The translations under genes and the position numbers were made by a program. A model generated the notes under the pieces. The model was not told the DNA's origin. It saw nothing but the letters and a program-made list of their open reading frames with translations, and searched no databases. Shown here piece by piece: positions 48,354 to 60,062 of a DNA stretch of 64,000 bases. The DNA lies in NCBI GenBank assembly GCA_030280995.1, contig JASXTE010000008.1, positions 14,461,212 to 14,525,211 of the forward strand, read 5' to 3'. The stretch is from Hemileia vastatrix. Taxonomy: Eukaryota > Basidiomycota > Pucciniomycetes > Pucciniales > Zaghouaniaceae. Position 1 is the stretch's first letter; the number at the start of each line of letters is the position of its first letter.

Positions 48354-48388
48354 CTCCCTCACTCTAAAAAGAACAATAAAAAAAAATG

Positions 48389-51300
48389 CTAAGATTTTTT
48401 CTTTTTGTATTTTTTCAACAGAGTAGGCAGATTTGAAATTTCCTTGCCAGGTATCCATGCATCATGTTCAGATGATTTGCTCTTATATCTCAATAAATAT
48501 TCAGTACCTCTTTCAGAAGTGATAATTCTATCATTGAGAATTTTATCAATTTCTGCTGTTTCTGTGACTTCCTGAGGGTTCTTCTTAGGTCTTCCTCTTC
48601 TTTTTGGAAATAAGTCACTGTTGGAAGTATAAGGCTTAAGAAAAGAAATGGGAAAGACAGGATGTTTCCTATCATATGGAGAATACAATACAACTTCTAC
48701 TGCATTATCACCAACCATTCTTTTAACAACAAATGGTCCTACAAAAGGATCTTTTAATTTGTGGTTACCCTGTAAATTGAAATGGACAGTAGAGATCAAC
48801 ACTTCATCACCCTTGTTAAATGTGTATTCTTTATGGGATTTATCCCATCTTTTCTTTTCATATTCAAATGCTTTATCAATACAACTTTGAGCATGTTTTC
48901 TGCATAGCTGTTGCATTTACATAAAAGATTTTACACCAGGGTGTAGTTCCAACTTAGGTAATTTATTATTGAGAATCTGAGCAGGAGTGTTTGGGACATA
49001 ACCTAACCAAATCTCAAAAGGCTTTTTCTCAGTGACAGAATGAACAGTGCTATTATATGCAAATTCAAGACCAGGCAAAAGAGTGACCCAATCATGAGTA
49101 AATCTGTCATTGTCTTTATATTCTAAACCAAAGGCACAATACCTTCTAATCATATCTTCCAGAGTTTGAATCATTCTTTCAGCCAGACCATCAGTCTGAG
49201 GATGGTGAGCTGTAGACAATTTTAACTCACAGCCACAAATATCCATCAAAGAGGTCCAAAACTCAGAAGTGAATTTTGGATCCCTATCAGAGATAATGGC
49301 TTTTGGAAAACCAATAATATTAAACATGTAAGACCACCATAAGAAAGCTAATTCTTTGGTGGATACATCTTTGTGGGTTGGAATAAATTTGCACATTTTT
49401 GTGAATCTATCAACTATTACCCAACAAGAGTTAAAGCTGTCTCTACCTGCAACAGGAAGACCAGTGACAAAATCCATATTAATGATTTGCCAGGGAGCAC
49501 TAGGTGCTTCAATATGTTGTAATAACCCTGCTCTCTTACCTGTTAACCTTTTAGATTTTTGGCAGGAATCACAAGATTCAACATATAATTTTGTGTCTTC
49601 AGACATATTAGCCCACCATGCAGTGTTTTTGATTCTAATTAATGTTTTTTCAAGGTCAAAATGACCAGCTAATATGTCATCATGACAAAGTTTGAGGATA
49701 GTTTCTTTCATAGAAGGAGGAATTACAATTACATTGGTAAGCTTCCTTCTATAATATATATAACCATCTTCAATAGAGAACTTTCCTTTATTTAAATCAT
49801 TCTGGTACTTTGCAGGAAGAGTTTTTATTAATGCTTGAATTGAAGCATTCTTAGGATCATTTAAGATAGTAACCAATTTATTTAAATCAGAATCTTTATC
49901 ATATGAATCCAGTATTAACTGTAATAACTCCTCTTCCATATCAACTATAAATATACCATGGATATGAACAGTATCATCTTCAGGTACATAAGCAGGATTT
50001 GAGTCAATATTTGGCAGAGGCAATCTGGAGAGCATATCAACATTAGAGTGAACATTTCCAGCTCTATGGATAATTTTCATCCTTCCTCTGTATTCTTGAA
50101 CAGCAAGTTGCCACCTGAACATATGTCTTTTAGGTGTCTTGAGGTTTAAGAGAGACTTCACAGCACTACAGTCAGTTACCAACTCAAATTTTTGGTCATC
50201 CAAATAGTAATGAAGTTTCTCAAGAGCCCAAACAACTGCTAAGCACTCCAATTGAGTGGCACCATATTTCAATTCACTATTTCTTAAGGTTCTTGAAATA
50301 TAACAAATTACAACCTCTGAGGATTTATCATTAATAATTTGCTTTTGGTGAAGGGCAGCACCCAGACCAATAAAGCTAGCATCTGTATAAAGGACAAATG
50401 GCTTGTTAAAATCTGGAAGAGCCAATATAGGGGCTGTCATTAAGCAACTCTTTAATGTATCAAAAGCTTTTTGACAGTCATTATTCCAGAGAAAAGCAAC
50501 ATCTTTTCTGGTCAGTTTTGTAAGAGGCAAGGCTATGACCTGATAATTTTTAATATATTGTCTATAATAGCCACACATACCCAAAAAACTTTGGATTTCT
50601 CTTACAGAAGTTGGTGCTTTCACATTTCGAATGGCAGCAACTTTATTATGGTCTACACAAATTTGTAAGCCTGACACAACATGGCCAAGGACTTTCAAAG
50701 ATTGAAAACCAAATTTACACTTTTTTAAAGATAAGTTCATATTGATATCATCCATTTTTTGGAAAACTCTATTCAAGTGAATCATATGCTCATCAAAAGT
50801 TTTAGAAAAAACAATAATATCATCAATATAAACTATGATCCAACCTTCAATAATTTCTTGATGGAAAGTGTTATCCATAACCTTTTGGAAAACTGAAGGA
50901 GCATTTTTAGGGCCAAATGGCATCCTAACATACTTATATATTCCCATATGAGTAGCAATAAGCAAAAAATTTTGAGAATTTTTCTCAACTGGAACTTGAT
51001 GATAACCTTTATTACCATCCAGACAACTAATAAATTTTGCACCTTGCAAGGTAGCATGTATTGAATTAATTCTGGGTAAAGGATAAATATCATCAACAGT
51101 ATAAGTATTTAAAGCTCTGTAATCTCCACATAATCTAGCTTTATCCTTTTCATAAGAAATCAAGACTGGGGAGATGACACAATATTTGGGGGTGACATCC
51201 ACTTTCTCAATGATATTCATTTTCAATAATGTTTCAATATTATCTTCAATATCTTTTCTTTTTGATGGAGAAGCAGGATATGGTTTTTTCTTAAGGGTAG

Positions 51301-52200
51301 GAGGAATATCACTCAAATTACATGATAAGGTAATTCTAATCTCTTCCTGAACAATTCCCAAGACATGAGAACCATGAGCAAAAGCCATAGGGAAAGAGGT
51401 AATAGAGGCAACAATAGAATCCTTTTGTTCACTAGTCAACTGATCACCAAAAGAAGCGGTATTTATTTCATGTAATAAATCATCCATTTCAGTTGTTGTT
51501 CTACCTTTACACTGGATCAGTGAGCTACAAGATTTCAACAAATGCCCAGAAGTTCTAGGAGAGGAAATTTTGAATTTCCTTTTCCCATTCATTCCTAAGG
51601 TAAAGCAATTATTTGCTGGGTCAAGTTTCACACCAAACATGGTTAAAATATCATTTCCCATAATAAACCAATTGCTTAAATTATCATTTTTCATGACAAC
51701 AAACTCACAAACAGCTCTGACAAAACCACCATTATATTTGAATAATACAGAGGTTTTGTATTTGCCAATAGAAAATAAGGTAGAACCATACCCTCTCCAT
51801 TTTTCAGAAGTTATAGGTAATAATTTACTCAAATATTCCTTATCCACTGAAGCCAAAGCTTTTTCAGATACTACACTTCCTCCAGCACCAGAATCAAGAA
51901 CTACATCAACATTTTTACCATTAATGATAACAGGTGCCTTTAAAGGGGATATAGGAATAGAATTGTTATTAATATCTCTAATTATCTCAGCATTTTCTAC
52001 TGAAGATAAATTCAATACACAATCTTCAGATATATTATTTAAATAATGGACATCATGTTCCAACATTAAAACATCTTTAACAGATTCATTGTCATAGGAG
52101 ATATTACTTTCACAGTCACTGGAAGAATTATTGACATCAAGTTCAACTTCATCAGTGTCTTCATTATGTTCAACAAGATGAATTTTCTTGTCACAAACAT
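48389..52200 (-). pseudogene. Gypsy C pol: protease, RT, RNase H, integrase, chromodomain
   Basis: From 52200 leftwards: knuckle end (CDKKIHLVEH), acidic spacer, protease LDSGAGGSVVS near 51890, RT (ARLCGDYRALN, MPFGPKNAPSVFQ, YIDDIIVFSK near 50826), RNase H (LYTDASFIGLGAALHQ, VTDCSAVKSLL), and integrase with CHDDILAGHFDLEK...SCDSCQK, MDFVTGLPVAG near 49476, ISDRDPKFTSEFW and AERMIQTL near 49180. A TAA at 48914-48916 replaces the CAA seen in B (GCAAATGCAAC). The frame then continues through KRRGRPKKNP and the chromodomain-like end to 48389. All catalytic residues look intact. Upstream it is separated from gag by the CACTA-like insertion; its apparent first residues (LASPPPILRG) are transposon sequence. 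Confidence 0.92.
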
Positions 52201-53087
52201 CACCACGCAATATAGGGGGAGGACTTGCTAGCAAGTCCGCAACTTGAAGTCAGATGGAAATCAGATGGAACTCAGACTGAAGTAATACTGAACTTTCACT
52301 TGAAGTATCACACAAATAACAATGGATCTATATTGAAAACATAGTGAAAGTGTGAGGATAACTGAATGGAAGCCAGAAAAAATCATTCCATGAGTCTACT
52401 CAATGCAAAGTATTTTTTGAAACAGCTTATTAAAATAATACTTTATTAAATTAATTTGATCAATAAAAATTGATTGACAATATTGCAATTCTTAAATACA
52501 ATAATTTTATTAAAAAATTTCAGATTACATATAAAAAAAATCAGTGACTTTTTCTATTACTTACAACTGTTTTTACAGAATTGAAAACTATGTTTCAGCT
52601 AATAATTTATGGAAGTGAACTCTGTTCTTCGCCCGAAGAACAGAGTTCATCCTCCTATTTTCACACTCTGTTTGCACCAATCTCCATCCCTTTCAATTCT
52701 ATCAACACATGCTTGTCTTCCCTTCCCATGCCTTTCGCTATCCTCCCAGCCCCATTGTATGCCATCCTCTTTTGATCCCCATTTCACCCCTCTCAACCTC
52801 TCCCAGACCCTTTTCTTCATTTAAAATGCCTCAGAACCCTTAATCTTCCCTTCCAACTCTTTCCCAACCTTTTCGCTACCCCATACACCCTTCCTCACCC
52901 CTCTCTCCAGCCTTTCCAGCCCTTGTAGCCCCATTTGTGTTCACATGAGCTTCAAGGTGTGTTCAAAGTAAATTCAATACTTCTTCATGATGGTTTCATC
53001 ACTTCCTCAATGTGTGCTCAAAAAGATATGAATTAGGGTTCAAGGTTGCAGACTTGCTAGCAAGTCCGCCCCCCATATTGCGTGGTG
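52201..53087. mobile_element. 887-bp CACTA-like non-autonomous element
   Basis: Left end CACCACGCAATATAGGGGG; the right end inverted is CACCACGCAATATGGGGGG, and the TIRs match for about 48 bp. Each TIR contains the perfect palindrome GACTTGCTAGCAAGTC (52223-52238 and 53051-53066). CAT is duplicated at 52198-52200 and 53088-53090. Copy B shows the uninterrupted site. The middle (52650-52930) is strongly pyrimidine-rich on the plus strand and GC-richer than its surroundings, possibly captured DNA. No transposase. Confidence 0.9.
52617..52648. repeat. Perfect 15-bp-arm hairpin
   Basis: GAACTCTGTTCTTCG, CC, then CGAAGAACAGAGTTC. It sits at the edge of the pyrimidine-rich block that is absent from the 239-bp relative at 4458. 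Confidence 0.9.
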
Positions 53088-55097
53088 CATGACCCTTCTG
53101 CCACGGTTTGTTACACTTATAACAAGTATTTGTTGCATATTTTTTAGGTGCAACTGGGGCAGAGGGTTTACCAGATTTTTCTGGGAGCTTTGTAGAAGGT
53201 TTATTCTGATCATTATAAGATTTACTAAGGTAATATTTTGGTTCATATCTATGGATGAGCAGTACTTCATTACAGATATTAATGAAAGAAGAATTTTCCC
53301 TTACATGCTCAGTTCTAGCAACAATCAAATCCCTAAGAGAATTTGGTAATTTATACAAGATTTTATCTCTCCAAATATCATAATCCATCTTTGGATCAAT
53401 TGCTCTAAGGATTTTAGTTATTTTCATCAGAAAAACAATGGGCTTTTCAACAGAGGAGGATACATATCTAGTATTCTCATACAGTCTCTGTTGAGCTAAC
53501 CTGAATTTTGAACCACCAAACTGATTCTCAATCAAGGATTTCCAATCATTCCATGTATAATGATTGTTATCTAAAAGGACAGATTCATACCACATCAAGG
53601 CTACATTGGAAAATAAAGAAATTAGCTTAGAAACAATTTCCTCATCAGGTAGTTTATAAGATCTCTTTAAATTATCAATTCTTTGGATAAAGTGTTTCCA
53701 ATCAGAGGAAGAATCACCATCAAAGGTAGGATATTGGTCTAACTTAGGCCAATTTTTCTGACTACTGGGATGGTCCACTTTTTGGTTTGAATTATTCATT
53801 ATTAATAATTCCTGAAGTTTAGCCAGGTGTTCAGAAATTTCATTATTTACAGAAACAGCTGGTGCATGACCATCACAAGATTTTTTGCTAGTAGCAAAAG
53901 ATTTTACAGACTCATTGTCAGTTTGTTTAATGGTTGAAATATGAGGAAGAAAGGATGAACTTTGCTCAGGTTTTTTCCCTTTATTTTTATGCAGCTTATT
54001 TACAGAAATCTCATTTAATTCATTATTGATGGTTAAGGTTGAGAACTTTTCCTGCAGGTCAGACACATAGTTTCTTATTCTTGGAATTTCAGACATCTGG
54101 TCATTTACTTTTGCAAGAGATAGAACATTTCTGTCCTCAGAAACTGAGTGTTTGGTACTTAGTGCATGGAAATCATTTTTTAGCTTCTTAAACTCATTTT
54201 GCAGAGATTTTATTTCATTCTTGAATGAATAATTTTCCTCAATAAGGGGTTTCAATTCACTCAAGGTCTTTTGTAGACTGATATTTCTATCTGAGATAGC
54301 TCTATGGTCACTTCTTATTTGTTTTTGTTGACTAAGAACAATATTCAAGGTTTCTTTGATTTTTAAATAAGCTGTATCTTGTACAGAAGAACTCACTTTA
54401 CATTGCAAGGGTAAATTATTTAATCTATCATTTTCATGGATTAACACATCTCTCACATGTTTGTCTTTCACAATATTAAAATCAAGGGTATCTTTCAATA
54501 TTTCCTCAGAAGTTTTTTCAATTAAGGTATAGATTTCAGGGGAACAGAATCATTTTTAATTGCAAGAGAAGGATTAATTAAAGATGTAGAAGTTAAATGT
54601 AAAGGTTCATCAAATGACAATTTGCTAATTACATCAATAGGGCTACTAGTTACAGGAAGCTGTCTTTTAACAGGTTTAACTGTTCTTTCACCATGTTCAA
54701 TAATATTACCTGCAGAAGAAGATTTATTAGAAAACATACCCAAGTGACTATCAACCAAATTACTTACCATGGCAGAGGAGGAAACTTCCCCTGGGACTGG
54801 GTTTGGGATTGTGCTTGGGCCTTCTTTCTCCTGCCTTGTTGGTAGGGATGAGGAGGTGGATGGAAATTGGGTGTTCTGGATGGGCCAGGCTGATGATGAG
54901 GAGGGTGTTGCACATTCTGTTGGTAGTGACTCATTAGATAATCCCATTTCCATTGCTCTACTTCCATAGTATTTGTATTTTGGATGGTTGAGCTGGGTGG
55001 CTGTGAAGGTTGAGCCTGAAACTGAGGCTGATTGGGAGGCAACTGAGGAGGGGCCTGGGCCTGAATCTGGTTCCTGAGTTCTTGGACCTGATCCCAC
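53088..55097 (-). pseudogene. Gypsy C ORF2 gag region
   Basis: The N-terminal part 54522-55097 is Ser/Pro-rich. A one-base deletion near 54540 (TCTGTTCCCC where B has TCTTTTTCCCC) shifts frame into 54498-53088, which has a long coiled coil (LSELKPLIEENYSFKNEI, LQNEFKKLKNDFHALSTK), the gag domain (LDQYPTFDGDSSSDWKHF, NVALMWYESVLL, DPKMDYDIWRDKILY) and a knuckle CYKCNKPWQKGH, where the CACTA-like element interrupts it before the last cysteine. Translation would run 33 residues into the insertion (APRNMGGGLASKSATL). ORF2 overlaps ORF1 completely in the -1 frame between 55097 and 54764. Confidence 0.88.
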
Positions 55098-55443
55098 AAG
55101 GTGTCTACCTTTGCTTTCTACGTCATATTAACTGTCTTCAACTCTTTTATATGACTGGATAGGTTGCTGATTTGTTGTGGCAGAGGAAGCTTTTTTATTT
55201 TGAAGCCTTTTGGAAGACCTTCTTGAGGCACTAGAGGCTTTACTTCCTTCTGTGGTACTGGGGGAAGGGGGTTTGGTTTGTTTTCATTTCCTGTCATTTC
55301 CACATCCTGCAGTATGTTAATTCTTTTTGTTAGTATAAGATTTTTTATAACCAACTTTAGAAGAACTTACAGTGTCAGCATCATAGTCAATTTCTATTTC
55401 ATCCACTTGCATGTTATCCATTTTTTCTGCCAAATTGTTGGAC
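54764..55443 (-). pseudogene. Gypsy C ORF1
   Basis: Starts MSNNLAEKMDNMQVDEIEID at 55443. After a frame break near 55330 it continues as RINILQDVEMTGNE and GFKIKKLPLPQQISNLSSHI, then a TAG (55119 region) where B has TAC, then WDQVQELRNQIQ, a Pro/Gln-rich stretch and MEVEQWKWDYLMSHYQQNVQ, ending GKFPPLPW and TAA. The stop sits in CCATGGTAAGTAAT, as in B. About 225 codons in the intact form. No family recognised. Confidence 0.75.
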
Positions 55444-56110
55444 ATACTAGTGGGAAGATTTTAATTTACTTCTTATTTTTTTAAAAAAAAATAATAAAAG
55501 TTAGTCAATAATTGCTCCAAATATTAAAAAAAAAATTTTCAGTATAAAGTAATAATTATAAAAAATTAATTTTTAAAAAAAAATGGATTGCAAGGTTAAA
55601 TTGGGAATAACAATCAAGTTAATTCAACCAATTAATTACCAATATTAAATATGGCAATATATTTGGGACTAAGCACAATGTACTTTTAAGTCAACCAAAA
55701 TTAACAATAATTAATAATAATAAAAAATTAAATTAATAATTCAATTTGTATTAATAAAAAATGTTAATTCTTCTAGGAATAAGAGGATTTAACACTCTAT
55801 AATGGTCAACTAGGAAAAAAAATGTTTAATAATTGAACACTTACACTCAGTGAATCAGAAATTAAGCCACAATCACTGTTATTGCAGTAAAAATATAGTA
55901 ATATGAGTGAGAGGTGCAAAGGTGAACTTACTATAGTGATTGAAAAATCACTTCAAAATAATATAAAAATTAATATAATATAAACCTAAGAAATCGAACC
56001 CAAGTTCGAAAAACGGTCGCGGCAAAAGTTTCTTTTTTGCTAGGTGTTCCGTGCGTTTTGTCGTTTGTCGCCAGGCTCGATTGTCGTCGTCGTTTGGAAA
56101 GGCCCCCAGT
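55444..56110 (-). other. C 5' leader
   Basis: AT-rich leader with the conserved ACTTACACTCAGTG word (near 55841) and, next to the LTR, a CpG-rich island (about 55995-56100) including CGGTCGCGGCAAAA and CCGTGCGTTTTGTCG. A short palindrome CGAACCCAAGTTCG lies at its start. Probably primer-binding and packaging region. Confidence 0.65.
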
Positions 56111-57247
56111 TGTCGGTCAGTCGTCTAGAAGAAGGTAAGAAAAAGAGGAGAGAAGGAGGAGGACAAGGGAAAATAAAAGAAATAAATTACAATAATATAT
56201 TTAATTTATTTAATTTATTTAGGAGGGAAACAACAGCGAGCAACTTTGAGAGATGACAAAAACTTAGAATTTATTAATAATAATACTATTTAATGTAAGG
56301 GTTCTGCGCGGCAAACACTTTTAATTACTATCAGACTTAAAGCAACCTTTAATTTGTTATATAGACTTTCAATTAGAATTGTATTACTAATAAAAAAAAA
56401 TATAAACGTAGTAAAATAGTATTTAATTTGTTGAGTGTATAATAAGTGATGATGCTACAGGGAATTATCCAAGGCCCTTTTATAGGCAATGGGTCCTCTG
56501 AAGCGCCACTATGTTTGTAAATACAATAGTTAGAATAGAATAAAACAAATATATCAAAGAGTAAATGAAACATAACAATGTAGAGAAAAACATGAAACAA
56601 ATAATTAAATCCCCAATTAAGAATCCAATTTCCCCGCCATTAATTCCCAAATCAGTAAGTAAAAATAGTGAATAACTAAACAAGATTGGAACATAGGAAC
56701 TATGAGAAAAATAATTCCAAACAGATGGTACAGTCTGATTTAAGGATATTTTTAAGTGAAACAAAAAAATACTTTGACGCAACAAAACATGTAATTAATC
56801 TCAATTTAGTATAAATTAATTAATTGGTTTTTTCCTGACACAATTAAGGGTCAAAAGAAGCGTCATTATTTATTGTTTAGTATTATATGAAAGGTGTTAT
56901 TTAATATATAAATTTAAATAATTAATTTAAATATATTATAAGTCAATTTTACACTTATAATTATAATATATGTTTTTCAATTAATTAAATATAAATTTAT
57001 AATTATTAAATACATAAAAATGCGCCATTATTTGTAGAATATATTATATTATGTTCAATTTAACTGTATATAAAAATTTATATAACCAATAAATTTAATG
57101 TAACACTTGTATATAATAAAATACTTATATAATTTTATTATGCAATAAAATATTAAGTTATATTCATTAAATACAATTCTTACCCACTCTTTCAGGTTTT
57201 ATAAGTTACATATCATTTACTGGACTCCTGAAATAGCCTGGCTGACA
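56111..57247 (-). repeat. Right (5') LTR of C
   Basis: 1137 bp. It differs from the left LTR by a handful of changes visible by eye, such as AATTTATTTAATTTATTT here for a shorter form, GGGAATTATCC for GGGGATTATCC, and TGAAATAGCC for TGGAATAGCC. Recent insertion. Confidence 0.93.
56478..56484 (-). promoter_or_regulatory. LTR TATA box, C 5' LTR
   Basis: Minus-strand TATAAAA in GCCTATAAAAGGGCC. As the 5' LTR of the youngest element, this is the promoter most likely to drive a leftward genomic transcript. Confidence 0.65.
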
Positions 57248-57252
57248 ATATG

Positions 57253-57614
57253 TATGGCTTTATTTAATATATAATTTTAATTAATTAATTTAATTACATT
57301 ATAAGTTAACTTTACACTTATATTTTATAATATATGTTTATAATTAATAAATTTTTTATTTATATTTATTAAATACATAAAAATGCGCCATAATTTATAG
57401 AATATATATCATGCTTAACTTAAATGTATAAATAATTTATATAATAATAAAATTAATATAATACTTATTATATATATTTAATAAAATAATTATATCATTT
57501 CATTATGCAATATAATATTAATTTATATACATAATAAGAATATTTTTACACCCTCTTTTAGTTCAAGTAAATTGACATAAAAATTACTGGGCTCCTGGTA
57601 TAGCCTGGCTGACA
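57253..57614 (-). repeat. Right LTR of B, second part
   Basis: Continues B's LTR after element C (TATGGCTTTATTTAATATAT) and ends TAGCCTGGCTGACA, followed by the AAAAC duplication. The two parts sum to about 1298 bp, matching the left LTR. Confidence 0.9.
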
Positions 57615-57619
57615 AAAAC

Positions 57620-58252
57620 AATCCTTTGTGAATTGAATCAGAAAAATGATCAAAATTTGAGAAAACTTATTATTATGAAATGAATATCTCATTTTTTGAG
57701 TAATTCTAATTCCTTTGAAATGGTTTCAATAAAGTTTTCAAAGAAAAATTTTCATTTACAAGTGGAAATAAAGAATAAAATTACTGAGATTCTGATATTT
57801 CAAATTAAAGAGATTTATTAAAAAAAATCATATCACTCATCTTAAAGTATGCAGAAAGTTTACTCAAAAACATAATAAATTTCAGGATTTATGATTCATT
57901 CAATGCTTTAAAGTGCAAGATTCAATAAAAGAAGCTGAAATATAATTCAGATCATCATCAAATAAAATTATAATATTCAGGTTAATCAACTATTTAATTT
58001 GGCTTTATTTACATTGAATTTCTATGTTTGGTCACCAATGGTAATTACAATACTTGTAGAGTAAATAATTGTAAGATTATTATAATAGTGGAAAAAATTT
58101 TCAACAATATTTATATCAAAAATTTAATTTAATTATTATGAAAATAAATTAATATGTCAAATAAAAATTATTAATATACACACAAAATATTTTTATTGCA
58201 AAATAATTGTATGATTAATTATAATATTGGACAAAATTTCAACAATATTTAT
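57620..58252 (-). other. Gypsy D gag and leader resumed
   Basis: D sequence to the right of B. The first part (57620-58050) should be gag N-terminus, but no frame is readable. From about 58060 it enters the leader with its 138-bp-type repeat, which H4 interrupts. Confidence 0.55.
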
Positions 58253-58658
58253 ATTAGGGGGTATCAATGTTCAGGGATCAACAATTAAATTAATTGCGGA
58301 TAAAAATCCTTATACCCCAATTATCTTCGGCAATTATTTTTGCTAATAATTGGGTTATTAGACACTTTACATGTCAATGTTCACCTCTTATCTGACATTT
58401 TTTTACTCAATTTTTCATAACCACATCTTGGACAACCTTCTGTCATAACCACATCTTGACCTACTCTCTGCCATAACCACATCTTGGACTACTCCCTGGA
58501 TATGCCTTCTACCTTGCTGCGCACTTCCATTCTCATCCCATCCTGTTTATTCTATCCGCTCAGAATTTCTCCCCATTTCATCTATTTGATTCTGCTCCTT
58601 TTCATCTCGCTATCTCATCTGCTTGTTTCTGCTCATTTTCATCTTCATCTATAATAAC

Positions 58659-60062
58659 ATGCCTCGTCATCCTAGATCTTCTCAAAGGCAGCCATCACCC
58701 AGTTGTTCTTCAATTCCCACTACTTCCTCTTTCCCCCGCTCAGCCAAGAAATCAAAGACCTTTCAATTAAAAAAAGATGACCATCTCATTCTTATCAACT
58801 GGCTGAAAACCAAAACTAACTATGATTCTTGTTTTGGTACTGAGTATGCCACTAAAGTAGGACAGCCCCCCGCATCAAAAGTTAATGGCTATCTTCTAAT
58901 GGCAAATTAATTACGGAATAAGACCAAGGGAAGGATTGATCTTTTTCCTAAAAAGATGTCTGAATGATTCAAGCATTACCGAGCAAAATACAAGAAGGCA
59001 AAGGCTCTTTCATCTTCCACTGGTTTTGGGGTTACCGACAACAATATAACTAAGGGCATAAAATCCATAGACAATAAACTTGAAACTTTATGTCCTTACT
59101 TTAAAGAGATGGATGCAATTTTTGGAGAGCGAGCTGATTTTAATCCTGTTAACATGTTAGATGGTGAAGATCCTATCTCTGAACATGATGTTGAAGCAAA
59201 TATTTTCCCATCCTCTTCCTCCACTCAAGCCTCCCCTCATTTGAATGAGACATATCTAGATAGCTTTTCTGTAGATTCTATAGGTGATTTAACCCAACCA
59301 AATCTAACTCAGGTCTGTTTCTTTTTTCTTTTATCTTATCTTTTCTATTTTTTATTTACTTATCCTTTTCTTATTTCTTAAAAGGCTGATGAACAAACCC
59401 AGGATCCTCAATCAACTGAGTCTGAAGGTAGTTACAATGATGAGGAGGAAAATATGACATTGAACAAGAAGCGTAGGGCTTCAAGTAGTCTAAATTTCCA
59501 CTCACAAAGAAGACAAAAAAGTGATACTTCATCTTAAACCCCTTTTTTGTCTATGGAACAATTTTTAGAGAAACATGATTCTGGTAAGTGATACCATACC
59601 TCTTATTACTTTACTCTACATTTCTTCAACTTTATATTAATTTTTATTATCACTCTAGAACAAGTGGAAATTGCTAAAGAGACTCTAAGCTTTGAAAAGA
59701 AGAAATATGAGCTCTCTTTAAGGAGGGATGATAGGCTACAAGATTTGGAAGAAAGGAAGTACGAGCTCTCTTTAAGGAAGGATGATCGGGCCCAAGATTT
59801 GGAGGAGACGAAGTACCAGCTCTCTTTACGGAAGGATGATTGGGCCCAAGATTTGGAGGAGAAGAAGTTTGAGTTAAGTCTAAGTATTGAAAAATCAAAA
59901 AAAGAGGAGAAAACACTCAAACATCAAAACCTATTAGAGCAGATGAAATATAAGTTTGGTCATGAAGGAAATTCCAAAAAGAAAGATTTCTTGATAGAAT
60001 GTGTTAAAGCTAATAAATCTGTTGAGGAAATTGAACTTTTAAAGAAATTGTTGGATGACTAG
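58659..60062 (+). pseudogene. Myb/SANT-like accessory gene of H4, nearly complete
   Basis: Start MPRHPRSSQRQPSPSCSS. Folded domain: KKDDHLILINWLKTK, DSCFGTEYATKVG, KVNGYLLMAN, HYRAKYKKAKAL, STGFGVTDN, LCPYFKEMDAIFGERADFNP. Introns are inferred at 59313-59384 and 59584-59658 (GTAAGT...CTCTAG), each restoring homology with H3. The basic patch LNKKRRASSS may be a nuclear signal. The tail has three full and one partial 18-residue repeats (KYELSLRRDDRLQDLEER-like, 59695-59880) forming a charged helix, and ends KKDFLIECVKANKSVEEIEL. Three stops: TAA 58908-58910, TGA 58965-58967, TAA 59535-59537. Likely DNA-binding partner of the transposase; not proven. Confidence 0.75.

Larger units (their letters stand above)
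47216..57247 (-). mobile_element. Ty3/Gypsy element C, youngest copy
   Basis: LTRs 47216-48353 and 56111-57247, nearly identical. ATATG is duplicated at 47211-47215 and 57248-57252, inside B's right LTR. The internal region has ORF1 and a single gag-pol ORF2 with few lesions: one gag frameshift, an 887-bp CACTA-like insertion and one late nonsense codon. The internal side of the right LTR reads on the minus strand ACTGGGGGCCTTTCC, a likely primer-binding region. Confidence 0.93.
38137..57614 (-). mobile_element. Ty3/Gypsy element B, nested in D and holding C
   Basis: LTRs are 38137-39435 and 46280-47215 plus 57253-57614 (split by C). An AAAAC duplication lies at 38132-38136 and 57615-57619. 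Internal 39436-46279 carries ORF1 and a gag-pol ORF2 with chromodomain, broken into about ten pieces. The LTR copies differ at scattered positions only, so the many coding lesions accumulated in moderate time or partly before insertion. Confidence 0.9.

Noticed and set aside
55980..56020. Possible tRNA-like B-box (GGTTCGATTTC, minus strand)
   Set aside because: No matching T-stem, A box or cloverleaf could be drawn, and the word is not kept in B or D.
59606..59920. Minus-strand ORFs of 80 and 104 codons
   Set aside because: Antisense shadows of the 54-bp coding repeats in the H4 Myb-like gene.
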